DNA of 18,585 nucleotides from DATJAJ01 sp035622335 (GTDB taxonomy: Archaea; Thermoproteota; Nitrososphaeria; Nitrososphaerales; Gagatemarchaeaceae): assembly GCA_035622335.1 (NCBI GenBank), contig DASPVO010000075.1:1-18585 (forward strand), read 5' to 3'. Below the pieces are notes generated by a model. The model was not told the DNA's origin, made no database searches, and saw nothing but the letters and a program-made list of their open reading frames with translations. Each line of letters opens with the position of its first letter. Position 1 is the stretch's first letter. Below, piece by piece: positions 1 to 8,074 of the stretch. The translations under genes and the position numbers were made by a program.

Positions 1-197
1 AGAGTTTGCCTTTCTACCCAAAGTAGGGTTAGACATATCTCGCAGGGAGTGGAGGCCAGATGATGATGCCCGCCACTTCTCTCTCTGTCGAGCGCCCATC
101 TCGCGGACAAGGTCTCCATCGCCACGACCACGTGTGCGAGCACGGGATGCTGGAGGACTAAACGACGGCCAAGACTCGTAGAAGCGCACAGAGAGGG
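1..197. other. Left-edge segment without a firm gene
   Basis: No confident gene is visible. Three weak readings compete. A + strand small ORF at 60-161 (33 codons, starting with three ATGs) has a TATA-like acatatct at 33-40. A - strand frame is open from an ATG at 119 off the left edge and contains a CEIC pair. A + strand frame is open from base 2 to a TAG at 178-180 and could be the 3' end of a gene cut by the window. Their compositions do not separate them. The segment must also carry the promoter or leader of the thymidylate kinase gene, but no TATA-like element sits at the usual distance before 198. Confidence 0.3.
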
Positions 198-800
198 GTG
201 CTGATCGTGATTGAGGGGATAGACGGCTCTGGAAAGTCGACCCAGGCGAGGCTACTCAAGAGTCATCTTCTATCAGAAGGCTACGATGCAGTTCTCTTCA
301 AGGAACCGACCGATGGTAAGTGGGGAAGGAAGATCGCGACCTTGGCGCGGCGAGGCAGGTCGGTCAGCGCCCAGGAGGAGCTCAGCTACTTCATGAATGA
401 CAGGCGTGAGGACGTCGAAGACAACATACTGCCGGCACTGCGTCAACGGAAGGTCGTCGTGCTGGACAGGTACTACTTCTCGAGCGTTGCGTATCAAGGG
501 GCACGTGGGTTAGACCCGAAGGAGGTCGAAGCGAGCAACTCGGCCTTCGCTCCCAGCCCCGACTTGGTAATCATACTCGACATAGACCCGAAGCTCGCCA
601 GGGAACGGATCGAGAGGTACAGGGGGGAAGCGCCAAATCACTTTGAGACGAGGCTCGCCGGCGTGCGGAGGATCTTTCTACGCCTGGCAAGGGCACATCC
701 GGAGGCCAGAGTGGTCGAGGCGGGTCGCAGCGAAGCAGAAGTGCATGGCGAAATAGTCGGTCTAGTCTCCCTCATCCTAACGAAAGGTCAACGTCCCTGA
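198..800 (+). CDS. tmk: Thymidylate kinase (dTMP kinase)
   Basis: Phosphorylates dTMP to dTDP with ATP, the last dTTP-specific step before nucleoside diphosphate kinase; cytosolic. The 200-residue length is normal for the family. The P-loop GIDGSGKST is at residues 7-15, followed by an EPTDG segment near 36-40, the DRYYFSS motif at 90-96 that binds the dTMP phosphate and base, and a basic lid segment (IERYRGE) near 136-142. The start is GTG at 198, directly preceded by a purine-rich AGAGGGG that may serve as a weak ribosome binding site; the product begins right at the first beta strand (LIVIEGIDG), as in homologues, so no upstream extension is needed. It stands alone on the + strand. The fold and motifs leave little doubt; assignment to dTMP rather than another NMP rests on the DRY motif and the TMPK-like layout. 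Confidence 0.93.
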   Translation: MLIVIEGIDGSGKSTQARLLKSHLLSEGYDAVLFKEPTDGKWGRKIATLARRGRSVSAQEELSYFMNDRREDVEDNILPALRQRKVVVLDRYYFSSVAYQGARGLDPKEVEASNSAFAPSPDLVIILDIDPKLARERIERYRGEAPNHFETRLAGVRRIFLRLARAHPEARVVEAGRSEAEVHGEIVGLVSLILTKGQRP

Positions 801-918
801 CTGTGTCGGGGTTTTGAACGCGATTCGAGTGGGCTGTTGAGCAAACTTGAACGGGCATTACGATATGCGACGATTAATGTAATACCGCAAACTCGATGTT
901 GAAGAATGGGAAAGAACG

Positions 919-928
919 GACTTATCAC
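919..928 (+). promoter_or_regulatory. TATA-like element for the 949 gene
   Basis: The sequence gacttatcac lies about 21-30 bases before the ATG at 949, the distance expected for a leaderless archaeal transcript. A GGGGG stretch just before the ATG could instead act as a ribosome binding site. The flanking 801-948 region otherwise shows no gene or RNA that I recognise. Confidence 0.35.
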
Positions 929-948
929 GTTGTTAGGTATCTGGGGGT

Positions 949-1782
949 ATGGAAGATACACAAGCCGAAGACGACCGGGAGACCCCGGGTCCATATTTCA
1001 GTCAGCCCGAGGAAGCCCGTTTTGGACCCGAAGACCTAGTGAAGGCCTCGAGTCGCGCCCTGATGGAACTGAAGAGGATTCAGGAAGAGTTCGAACAGTC
1101 GGCTGACCTCGACGAGAGAGAGAACGCGTGCCGTCAGAAGCTCGCTGAGTTGATTCAAGAGGTGAAGTCCGAACCCAATCCGGCGGTCCAGATCAGTCGA
1201 GATTCTCTGAAGTCGTCCTTCAAGAACGTCAGCACGGGGTACCTGGTCTCCGACCTGGTCGTCGTCGCGACCGACTCCGCGGGGAGGTTCGCTTCAAAGC
1301 CGCTCGAGGGGTTCGCTCCGGAAGTGATCCTCGCGATCTCCAGAGAGTCCATGCCGATGCTGAAGAAGCTGGTCTCCGAAAAGAGAGACGTCCAGGCGGC
1401 GCGTATCGCCCTGCTGGAAGAGATGATCCGAGGTCTCGAAGAAGTGAACACCGTCCAGCCTGAGGTAGCAATGGAACCCCCTCCTGAAAGCTTCCAGCCC
1501 AAGGAAGAGGAAGCTCCCGAAGAGCCGATGACCGTCGCCCCGATCCAGCCCGCGAAGTTCGAGCAGACCGAGTCCCAGTGGACGGCCGAGTGGGCGACCG
1601 ACAACTTCAACCTGCTTGCCGACTTCCAAGACCGTAGCTCGGAGGAGCCGGAGGTAATCCCAGCTCCCATGCCGACGACAGAGATGGTAGAGGAAACAGT
1701 CGAGCCGCCCAAGGTCCAAGCGATCAAGCCTGTCAGTTCGAGCTCCTTCTTCGGTGCCATCAAGCTCGCCTTTCAGCAGTGA
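949..1782 (+). CDS. Unrecognised Glu/Pro-rich protein
   Basis: I do not recognise a family. The 277-residue product has three visible parts. Residues 1-30 are acidic and probably disordered. Residues 30-170 are helical, with heptad-like stretches (KRIQEEFEQSADLDERENACRQ region near 43-64 and the EMIRGLEEV segment near 160), around a more hydrophobic centre (YLVSDLVVVATDSAGRFA, about 100-117) that could be a small folded domain. Residues 170-255 are rich in Glu, Pro, Thr and Met and look like a flexible linker, ending in a short hydrophobic tail (SSSFFGAIKLAF). It has no signal peptide or transmembrane segment. It lies 51 bases before a roadblock-like gene on the same strand, so the two may be cotranscribed. 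The linker plus short terminal motif suggests an adaptor or scaffold; that is inference only. Confidence 0.7.
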   Translation: MEDTQAEDDRETPGPYFSQPEEARFGPEDLVKASSRALMELKRIQEEFEQSADLDERENACRQKLAELIQEVKSEPNPAVQISRDSLKSSFKNVSTGYLVSDLVVVATDSAGRFASKPLEGFAPEVILAISRESMPMLKKLVSEKRDVQAARIALLEEMIRGLEEVNTVQPEVAMEPPPESFQPKEEEAPEEPMTVAPIQPAKFEQTESQWTAEWATDNFNLLADFQDRSSEEPEVIPAPMPTTEMVEETVEPPKVQAIKPVSSSSFFGAIKLAFQQ

Positions 1783-1833
1783 GTAGTCTCTCCGGACCGA
1801 ACGGATGGTCAGAATCCTATCCGAACCCAAGCA

Positions 1834-2250
1834 ATGGTTAATTCCTCTGGACCCCAAGCAGGAGGCCAGGCGAGCTCGGCGACGGAAAAGACTGTGGCGA
1901 AACAGGTCTGCCTGGAGATCTTCTCGAACTCGAGCGTATTGGCCTGCACAGTCGTCGATTCTCAAGGAGAGGTGCTCGCGGCGAAGAGCAGGGGGTTCAG
2001 GGAAGAGAGAGCCCTAAGGTCCAGGCTGGGACAAGTGGTGGCCGTCATATGGGGCGCGATAAGGAGAGGCGTTAGCGTAGGAGGAGAGCTGAGGATGGTC
2101 ATCGTGGAGTTCGAGCGCTTCAAGAGCATAGCGGTGCCGCTGGACAGGCAAAATGTCGTCGTCCTCGTTACGGTGCCCGTCAAGACGGACCAAGAGGCCA
2201 TCCTTGAGGAAGTGTTGGGCTCGCTCAGACAGCTCTCAAGAGCGAAATAA
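1834..2250 (+). CDS. Roadblock/LC7-like small protein (DUF6659-type)
   Basis: The 138-residue product has the helix-strand rhythm of roadblock/longin-type regulatory modules: a leading helix, then a strand pair around ACTVVDSQGEVLAAKSR (about 37-53), a helix, and a second strand group ELRMVIVEFERFKSIAVPL and NVVVLVTVPV (about 85-118), ending in a helix. The pattern of a strand, then an aspartate and a glycine, then GEVLA, followed later by a FxxxKxxxxPL segment, matches small Nitrososphaeria proteins annotated DUF6659, from memory. Roadblock modules bind small GTPases or act as dimeric scaffolds, but no GTPase is seen in this window. The first 20 or so residues are low complexity, so translation could begin later, for example at a GTG near 1894. 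The family call is tentative. Confidence 0.65.
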   Translation: MVNSSGPQAGGQASSATEKTVAKQVCLEIFSNSSVLACTVVDSQGEVLAAKSRGFREERALRSRLGQVVAVIWGAIRRGVSVGGELRMVIVEFERFKSIAVPLDRQNVVVLVTVPVKTDQEAILEEVLGSLRQLSRAK

Positions 2251-2274
2251 CCACAGCGGGAGCCTCAGAGCGTT

Positions 2275-4761
2275 CTAACCCGGGACGCTACTCATGGTTC
2301 TACGAAGCCCAGCGTTCACGGAGACGAGCTCGAGCAGCTGCGCGACGCTGCGCTCCCCCATTGGAAGCTTGGACCTCGCAAAGAAGGACCTGGCGCCCTC
2401 CTCGTCTTCGACGGCAAGGAGCGGAACGACGCCTCTGTAGACGTAGACTGCCTGGAGAGGGGAGCCCATCAGCTCCCAGAGTCTAGTGGTGTTTGACTTT
2501 AACCAGTCCCAGACGAGCCGTCGAGCTCTAGGATTGCGCGACGAATAGCCGAGGGCGAAGAAGATGTCACTCCTGAAGGGGCCCGCTGCGCATAGCTCGA
2601 CTGATTTCAAAACGAGGTTGGGGTCATCAAAGGAAGAGAGTGCCAGATAGAGGTCATCTCGAGCCAGTTCGTCCCCCGCCTCTCCGAGCATCCTCGCCAA
2701 AACGTCGTAGGCAGGGGCACCTCCAGTCCTGGCGTAGGCGGCGCCGACCGGGCCCTTCATCTCGGCGGGCAGAGAGTGATACCTCTCGAATGTCGACGCG
2801 AGCTTGACCGCGAAGTCCGCGTCCGTCATCACGAGGCTCATGGCGTCTCGCCCTCTGAGCACCTTGTCGGTCTCGGGTTCACCCTCCCTATGACTCGTGG
2901 AGAGGCGACGGAGCTGGGCGTGGAGGTGCTCTTTGCTCGTCTCTACCAGGGCCTTGGAAGAATCAGCAATCGCGTCGAGTAGCCTCAGCTGGGTCGAGAC
3001 CGCGAGCAGCGTCGGGTAGTCCTTGAGTTCGCGGCAGAGCCGTACGAAGCGGAGGTACTCTTCCGCCGAGACCTCGTTCGCCTTCAACAGCTGGTAGATG
3101 TCGTTGATCACCCCCGCCCTGTCCAAGTTGCTCATTTTCTCGAAGCTCGCCGCGATCCGGTCGTAGAGGGCGGCATCGTACTTGACGCAGTAGTAACCCG
3201 TCTGTCCAGAGTTCACCTTGACATCCGCGAGCTCCCCTCCCTCCAGGTCGAACTCCATCGACCTAGTGTCGAAGAGACGCCTCGTCTCCACCCCGTTCGC
3301 CCGGAAGTTCAGAGGGATGGGCCACGGGCCCTCTTCGGAGCCGGACTTCTTCTTTAGGACGAACCTCTTTTGGTCAAAGACGAGCTTCCCATCCTTTAGG
3401 CTCACAGAGACTAGAGGGAAACCTGGCCGATTGACCCATGTGCTCATTATGTGCGAGACGGGCTGGTTGGATGCCTTGGCCAGAGAGCTCCAAAGGTCCT
3501 CACCCCTCGCGTTGCCGTAGGAGAAGGTCCTGATGTACTCCGAGATGCCATCCCGGAACGGCCCCTCTCCGAGGTAGGACTCGATCATCCTGATCACGCT
3601 CGCCCCCTTACCATAGCTTATCTGGTCGAACGCGTCGTGGACGGCTGACGGACTCTCGATGTCGATGTGGATGGGGTGGGTCCAGGTAGAGATGTCTTCG
3701 CCCATCGAGGCGAAAGTCTGGGCGATGGCGAAATCGCTCCAGAGGTCCCACTTGGGCCTTAGCCTGTCCATGACCTTGTACGACATGAAGTCTGCGAAAC
3801 TTTCGTTGAGCCAGACGTCGTCCCACCATCGCATCGTCACGAGGTCTCCGAACCACTGATGTTGGATCTCGTGCGCCGCTATGATCGCTGCGCTTCTCTG
3901 GTCGACCGCGCTGGAGCTCTCGTCCACGAGTATCCCCTCGTAGGAAGTGATTGCGCCCCAGTTCTCCATCGCCCCGGGCAGCTCAGTGAGAGCTACGAGG
4001 TGCAGCTTCTTGAGCGGGTATGGAGTCCTGAAGTACTCCTCAGACTCTCGAAGGACGTCTTTACAAATGCCGAGCGTGAATGCCGTCTTGCCCTTCATCT
4101 GCGGCCTGTGAGCAACTATCACAGACGTCCCATTCTCCGTTGTGGAGGAGTCTTCCACGTACCTTCCCACCCCGAAGAAGAAGAGGTACGTAGACATCCT
4201 GGGCGTCGTCTCGAAGACGGTCGCTCTCTTGGAGTTCGGGAGATCTTCGGTCCTGGCGACCTCGGAGTTTGAGATAACGAGTAGGTCGGAGTCTGCGACC
4301 ACTCTGAGGTTGAAGACGGCCTTCAGGGCCGGGTCGTCTTTGCAGGGGAAGAACGTCTTGGCCCGGTCGGGCTCGAAGTCGGTGGCCAGGAAATACTCCC
4401 TTCCATACTTTGACTTGTAGAATCCCGTACTCGTCTTGTCAGAGACCCTCTTCTCGTACCTTATCGTAAGCCCGTCTCGTGAGCTTCCCGCGTCTGGGAC
4501 CTTGACCACTTTCTTCTCTCGATCCTGTCGGAAGGAGACTGGATCCCCGCCCGACGAGACATCAAGAATCGTCAGGTCCTCGGCGTCCAGTTCACTAAGC
4601 TCTGCAGGGTCTGATGAGCGGATCGTCACTTTCCCCATCACCACGGCATCGTCGAAGTTTACGTCTAGGTCGAGGTCGTACGACTCTACCAAGGGCGATA
4701 CGCCTTCGGTGCCCAAAGAGACCTGGTCATAAGGGAATCGCGGCCGTAGAAGTCTCGCCAC
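2275..4761 (-). CDS. M1 family zinc aminopeptidase (tricorn-interacting-factor type)
   Basis: Cytosolic metallo-aminopeptidase that trims N-terminal residues from peptides, in archaea usually downstream of the proteasome or tricorn. At 828 residues it has the size of the archaeal F2/F3-like enzymes. The substrate-anchoring GAMEN motif is at residues 263-267. The zinc site HEIQH is at 297-301 with the third ligand E320 in the NESFADF segment, giving the classic HExxH-x18-E spacing. The N-terminal 190 residues form the usual beta saddle, and the region after 530 is the helical C-terminal domain. No signal peptide is visible. The start is GTG at 4761, 26 bases after the stop of the upstream membrane protein, with AGGTG overlapping the start. 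It is convergent with the 1834 gene, with a gap of only 24 bases. Specificity among acidic, basic or broad types cannot be read from the sequence. Confidence 0.95.
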   Translation of the reverse strand: MARLLRPRFPYDQVSLGTEGVSPLVESYDLDLDVNFDDAVVMGKVTIRSSDPAELSELDAEDLTILDVSSGGDPVSFRQDREKKVVKVPDAGSSRDGLTIRYEKRVSDKTSTGFYKSKYGREYFLATDFEPDRAKTFFPCKDDPALKAVFNLRVVADSDLLVISNSEVARTEDLPNSKRATVFETTPRMSTYLFFFGVGRYVEDSSTTENGTSVIVAHRPQMKGKTAFTLGICKDVLRESEEYFRTPYPLKKLHLVALTELPGAMENWGAITSYEGILVDESSSAVDQRSAAIIAAHEIQHQWFGDLVTMRWWDDVWLNESFADFMSYKVMDRLRPKWDLWSDFAIAQTFASMGEDISTWTHPIHIDIESPSAVHDAFDQISYGKGASVIRMIESYLGEGPFRDGISEYIRTFSYGNARGEDLWSSLAKASNQPVSHIMSTWVNRPGFPLVSVSLKDGKLVFDQKRFVLKKKSGSEEGPWPIPLNFRANGVETRRLFDTRSMEFDLEGGELADVKVNSGQTGYYCVKYDAALYDRIAASFEKMSNLDRAGVINDIYQLLKANEVSAEEYLRFVRLCRELKDYPTLLAVSTQLRLLDAIADSSKALVETSKEHLHAQLRRLSTSHREGEPETDKVLRGRDAMSLVMTDADFAVKLASTFERYHSLPAEMKGPVGAAYARTGGAPAYDVLARMLGEAGDELARDDLYLALSSFDDPNLVLKSVELCAAGPFRSDIFFALGYSSRNPRARRLVWDWLKSNTTRLWELMGSPLQAVYVYRGVVPLLAVEDEEGARSFFARSKLPMGERSVAQLLELVSVNAGLRRTMSSVPG

Positions 4762-4787
4762 CTATTCGATTGCTACTAGGTTGGCTC

Positions 4788-5288
4788 TCACTGTGCAGCA
4801 GCTATCATGCACACCAGTATGGCGATCAGCAGCGCGAGCCCGACTCCCGAAGATATCTTGAGCCGCATCGCAAGCCTGGGCAGACCCGGGGGCTGAGGAG
4901 TCTGATTCTTCACTACTTCCGCCGTGATCTTGATTATCTTCCTACCTGTAGGATAGATCACTCCGAAGACGACGACCCAGGTGATCAGCGAAAGCAGGGC
5001 GCCTGCGGAGATGAACATGCCATAGCTCGAAGTGGGCGCGAAGGCACTGAGACTTCCTCCCGATGATGTGTACGCGGTCACAACTCCGAGAATCGGCGTG
5101 AGGACCGTAAAGACAGCCATGAACCTCAGGTACTTCGGCAACATCTTGACAACGACCTCACCGCTGGTCGAGGGAGTGAAGTCGCCTATCGTCGGCCCCA
5201 CCACGGTGGCGAAGAGCAACGCGGCGCCGAACCAACTGGCGGCGCTCAGGATGTGAAGACCGAGCAGGATGCCGCTGACGAGGGTCAT
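4788..5288 (-). CDS. Four-helix integral membrane protein (CopD/DUF2269-like)
   Basis: The 166-residue product has four hydrophobic segments at about 5-30, 53-74, 90-112 and 144-165. Helix 1 carries a His-containing motif LHILSAASWFG (about 11-21) typical of the CopD/DUF2269 group of small membrane proteins, in which the histidine may bind heme or metal; the function of most members is unknown. The loops have the short basic stretches (GRKIIK, RLAMRLK) expected on the cytoplasmic side. It is the first gene of a probable two-gene unit with the M1 aminopeptidase, 26 bases downstream, although a functional link is not obvious. A TATA-like ttcttaag at about 5310-5319 lies 22-31 bases before the ATG. 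Confidence 0.72.
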   Translation of the reverse strand: MTLVSGILLGLHILSAASWFGAALLFATVVGPTIGDFTPSTSGEVVVKMLPKYLRFMAVFTVLTPILGVVTAYTSSGGSLSAFAPTSSYGMFISAGALLSLITWVVVFGVIYPTGRKIIKITAEVVKNQTPQPPGLPRLAMRLKISSGVGLALLIAILVCMIAAAQ

Positions 5289-5309
5289 CGCAGCACGGTC
5301 TCAGATGGC

Positions 5310-5319
5310 GCTTAAGAAT
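5310..5319 (-). promoter_or_regulatory. TATA-like element for the membrane protein/aminopeptidase unit
   Basis: On the minus strand ATTCTTAAGC lies 22-31 bases upstream of the ATG at 5288, consistent with leaderless transcription. The 5289-5421 gap holds no other recognisable feature. Confidence 0.4.
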
Positions 5320-5421
5320 GATGCTGGCTCCCGAGGGGTTCAGCTGGTCTGCTCACGCTCACCGACGGTCAAGAGGACCTCGAAGACCTTCGGTCCCGGT
5401 CATTCAGCCAGATGAAGGAAG

Positions 5422-5922
5422 TCAGGAAGGGGAGCTAGGGCCCGGGGCCTGACTGTGGTTCGAGTCGTACTTCCTGTCTAGCTCCATTCCCCGCGTGACG
5501 ATGTACTCCGTGACCTTCTTCACGCTGTACTCCGCTTCCTCCGCGCGCCTCTGCAGCTGCTCCTTGATCGACGCTATCACCACTTCGGTGTCGACCGGCT
5601 TGAGGATGTAGCAATCGGCGCCTTCGTTGACCGAGTCGATCGCGTTGTTCATCGACGGGTAGCCGGTGAGGATGATCTTGCGCATCTTCGGGGTGGTCTG
5701 TCGGAGCCGGCCCAGCACGTCAGTCCCCATCATGTCGGGGAGGCGCATGTCGACCAGAGCGAGCTCGAAGAGCTTGACGTTGGACTTCTCTATCGCTTCC
5801 GACCCGTCCTTGGCCGTCTCCACACAGTAACCCTCCCTCTCGAGCACGGCCCTGAGCGTCTCGCGGATGGTGGCGTCGTCGTCCACGACGAGCAATGCGG
5901 TGTTTCCGTTGTTGCTGCTCAT
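5422..5922 (-). CDS. Stand-alone response regulator receiver protein
   Basis: A CheY-like receiver that takes phosphate from the kinase encoded just upstream. Acidic residues D14-D16, the phosphoacceptor D58 in LVDMRLPD, the switch T86 and K108 in the ILKP motif are all present. After residue 120 there is only a helical tail and a Ser/Pro-rich end, with no DNA-binding or enzymatic output domain, so it must act through protein contacts or as a phosphotransfer sink. The ATG overlaps the stop of the kinase gene as ATGA, and a strong Shine-Dalgarno sequence (GGGAGGTGA) lies about 9 bases before it inside the kinase gene. This is last in a three-gene operon. Single-domain receivers partnered with histidine kinases are common in Nitrososphaeria and methanogens. 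Confidence 0.92.
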   Translation of the reverse strand: MSSNNGNTALLVVDDDATIRETLRAVLEREGYCVETAKDGSEAIEKSNVKLFELALVDMRLPDMMGTDVLGRLRQTTPKMRKIILTGYPSMNNAIDSVNEGADCYILKPVDTEVVIASIKEQLQRRAEEAEYSVKKVTEYIVTRGMELDRKYDSNHSQAPGPSSPS

Positions 5923-7667
5923 GAGTTTTCTTCACCTCCCTTCGAATCTTCGAAGTCGAGCGGTAACGACACTCTGAAGGTGGTCCCCTTCCCCTGGCTG
6001 CTTTCGACCGAGATGCTCCCTCCGTGGGCCTCGACGATCCGCTTGCAGATCGAAAGCCCGAAGCCCATCCCCTTGGCCTTGGTGGTGAACAAGGGGGTGA
6101 ACGCCTTGCCAAGGACCTCCTTCGTCATTCCGGTCCCGGTGTCCGTGAATTCGAAGGCGACCTTGTGGTCGAGCTCGGAGGTCTTTATGAGAAGCGACCC
6201 GCCCTGGGGCATCGCATCGACCGCGTTGCTCACCAGATTGGTGAAGACGCGCCTAATCTTGTCGACGTCGAGTCTCAATTTTGGCTTGTCCGGGGATTCG
6301 TCGATGACCTTGACCGAACTGGGAACCTGAACCATGGAGAGGCTCTGCGAGACGAGCGAGCGGGGGTTCGTGAACCCGGGCTCCAACCGCACCTCCTTTG
6401 AGTAGTCCAGAAGGTCGCTCACTATCTTGTTCGAGTACTTCACGGCGCTGTCGACTATGTTGAGGATTTCCTTCTCCTTGTCGCTCGAGTTCGGGCTCTG
6501 TTTCAGGAAGAACTCGGCGTTGGCGATGGCCTGGAGTGGGTTTCGCAGGTCGTGAGCGACCATGGTCGCCAGCTCGCCTATTGCCGAAAACCGCTCCGAC
6601 TTTCTGAGCTGGAGCGTCTTGCTGTCGATCTCTCCTATCATTTCGTTGATCGAGGTCGCCAAGGAGCTGATCTCGTCGTTGCCAGAGATTGAGACCATGC
6701 GGGAAGAGCCGCTCTGGCTCCCAGCCCTGACCACTTCGGTCGCGAGCCTGTGCAGCCTCGACAGCATTGTCCTCTCCACGAGAAAGAACATGCAGAGGGC
6801 GAAGACTATGCACGCGGTTGCGACGCTTAGGTCTAGATAGTTCAAAGTCACCACCCCTTGCTCGTACACCGTTCTGGGCATCGTCGTCTCCAAGACGAAG
6901 ACGGGGTCCCTGTGTATGTCGCTCACGACGTAGTAACCCGATATGCTCATCCCGTTGAGCGGATGGACGTAGGTTGAAGGAGGAGTGAAAGCGTACGAAG
7001 AGTTCAGCGATGAGTTCCAGCTGTCGTAGAGGGCCATGCCCAGAGGAAGGTGAAGGGACTGTGACAACCCCTCAATGAAGGATGCGTCAACGTATTGGGC
7101 GAAGACCACCGCGCCTTCTATCGGTCCGGTCCCTTCGCTCGTGAGGACGGGCTGGGCGGCAAAGATCAGTGGCCCTTCCTTGATGAGAGCGACTCCAGTT
7201 ACGCTTGAGCTTATGTTGCGAAATATGTCGTTGCTGACGAGGTATGGGACGATGTCGCCGTGGATCAGGCTGATGAAGTCATTTGGCACGGTCATCAGCG
7301 AGGTCGCAGTGAGATTGTAACCGACGTCATAGACGATGCCTCCCGTTGAGTTCAGGAACACCATTATGTTCACGCCGAATGGCGCAGTCGAGTTCGCTGC
7401 CAGGTTGTCGGCGATGTACGCGGTGTTGTTGTTCTGGACGAAGGTGTAGGTGTCGTTCCAAGGAGCCCAGTTGCTGACCTTGGTGTTGAGCGATGACAGC
7501 TGTCCCTGGAAGGCGCCCTGTATCTGATTGACGGTCTGGACCACCTCGTTCGCCTCTATCTTCGCATAGCTCACCAAGATGATGGATGAGAAAGACTCGT
7601 TCAGGATCAAGACGAGGAGGATCGTGGTCGCTGCAAAGATCGTCACGGTCCTGGTTCGGAGTTTCAT
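5919..7667 (-). CDS. Membrane sensor histidine kinase with CHASE4-like and HAMP domains
   Basis: A transmembrane kinase that senses an extracellular signal and autophosphorylates on His. From the ATG at 7667 the product is 582 residues. Transmembrane helix 1 is at about 8-27; an extracytoplasmic domain at 28-275 has the CHASE4 hallmark NWAPWNDTY near 66-74; transmembrane helix 2 is at about 278-297, then a HAMP-like linker to about 350. The H-box AHDLRNP places the phosphohistidine at about H372. The N-box NLVSNAVDA is near 477-485 and the ATP-lid glycines DTGTG and GMGFGL are near 509-513 and 533-538. A longer version starting at 7703 is possible, but 7667 gives an ATGA overlap with the preceding gene, matching the overlap at the other end with the receiver gene. 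The signal sensed is unknown. Confidence 0.93.
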   Translation of the reverse strand: MKLRTRTVTIFAATTILLVLILNESFSSIILVSYAKIEANEVVQTVNQIQGAFQGQLSSLNTKVSNWAPWNDTYTFVQNNNTAYIADNLAANSTAPFGVNIMVFLNSTGGIVYDVGYNLTATSLMTVPNDFISLIHGDIVPYLVSNDIFRNISSSVTGVALIKEGPLIFAAQPVLTSEGTGPIEGAVVFAQYVDASFIEGLSQSLHLPLGMALYDSWNSSLNSSYAFTPPSTYVHPLNGMSISGYYVVSDIHRDPVFVLETTMPRTVYEQGVVTLNYLDLSVATACIVFALCMFFLVERTMLSRLHRLATEVVRAGSQSGSSRMVSISGNDEISSLATSINEMIGEIDSKTLQLRKSERFSAIGELATMVAHDLRNPLQAIANAEFFLKQSPNSSDKEKEILNIVDSAVKYSNKIVSDLLDYSKEVRLEPGFTNPRSLVSQSLSMVQVPSSVKVIDESPDKPKLRLDVDKIRRVFTNLVSNAVDAMPQGGSLLIKTSELDHKVAFEFTDTGTGMTKEVLGKAFTPLFTTKAKGMGFGLSICKRIVEAHGGSISVESSQGKGTTFRVSLPLDFEDSKGGEENS

Positions 7668-8011
7668 ACTCCAGGCCCCTGCTCCCGTTCCGGATGAGAC
7701 CAAGTCCTGGAGGCTCGCTGCACGACCTCCACTAGCCGGTCGCCCTGACCCTGAACATCAATCGCGATGTCGACGCTGACCTTTGCGCTGAGCTTGTGTA
7801 TGATGATGCTCTCCAGAGGAATGGCTCCCGAGCTCAACAGTCCCTGGAGGCCGTCGACGAACCTGTCGGTGCGATCGGGTATGTCATCTACCCCCACCTT
7901 GTAGTTCCTCTCCAGGTAGAACCGGATAGCCTTGTCTACCGATTCGCCCAGCTCAGCGAGAGCTTCCGAGACGGCATCACGTATGGTCTCCTCGAAGTTC
8001 TGCTCTTGCAT
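7664..8011 (-). CDS. Small helical protein of unknown function (NitrOD5/DUF3227-like)
   Basis: The 115-residue product begins with amphipathic helices carrying the pattern AxxxALxxLGExVxKAIxFYLE (about 13-34) and then IPxRxDRFVxGLxxLLxxGA (about 44-63). From memory this pattern resembles small archaeal proteins called NitrOD5 or DUF3227, whose role is not established. Residues 65-85 may form strands (SIIIHKLSAKVSVDIAI). The C-terminal 25 residues are polar and Arg-rich. It is the first gene of the operon with the histidine kinase, whose ATG overlaps its TGA, so it probably takes part in the same signalling path, for example as a cytoplasmic partner or output. The family call is from pattern memory and unverified. 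Confidence 0.7.
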   Translation of the reverse strand: MQEQNFEETIRDAVSEALAELGESVDKAIRFYLERNYKVGVDDIPDRTDRFVDGLQGLLSSGAIPLESIIIHKLSAKVSVDIAIDVQGQGDRLVEVVQRASRTWSHPEREQGPGV

Positions 8012-8040
8012 AGGCTGTGCTCAGTTGCGTTTTTCGGTCT

Positions 8041-8055
8041 TTCGTTATTATTCGA
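8041..8055 (-). promoter_or_regulatory. AT-rich promoter element of the signalling operon
   Basis: On the minus strand CGAATAATAACG lies about 32-42 bases before the ATG at 8011, a little further than for a strictly leaderless transcript. The same AT-rich block (ttattattcgattatgg) could be read on the + strand as a promoter for the structured region that follows. Confidence 0.35.
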
Positions 8056-8074
8056 TTATGGAATAGGGCTCTGT

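Noticed and set aside
1..119. Minus-strand frame open off the left edge with a CEIC pair
   Set aside because: No good promoter and too little sequence to tell from chance.
60..161. Small + strand ORF of 33 codons beginning with three ATGs
   Set aside because: Too short, no recognisable motif, competes with other open frames at the window edge; mentioned only in the left-edge entry.
1294..1965. Long minus-strand open frames opposite the 949 gene
   Set aside because: Arg/Leu-rich composition typical of antisense frames in GC-rich DNA; the + frame has Glu/Pro-rich protein-like composition and a promoter.
5919..7703. Longer histidine kinase starting at 7703
   Set aside because: The extra 12 residues overlap the upstream gene; ATG 7667 gives an ATGA overlap and begins directly before the first membrane helix.
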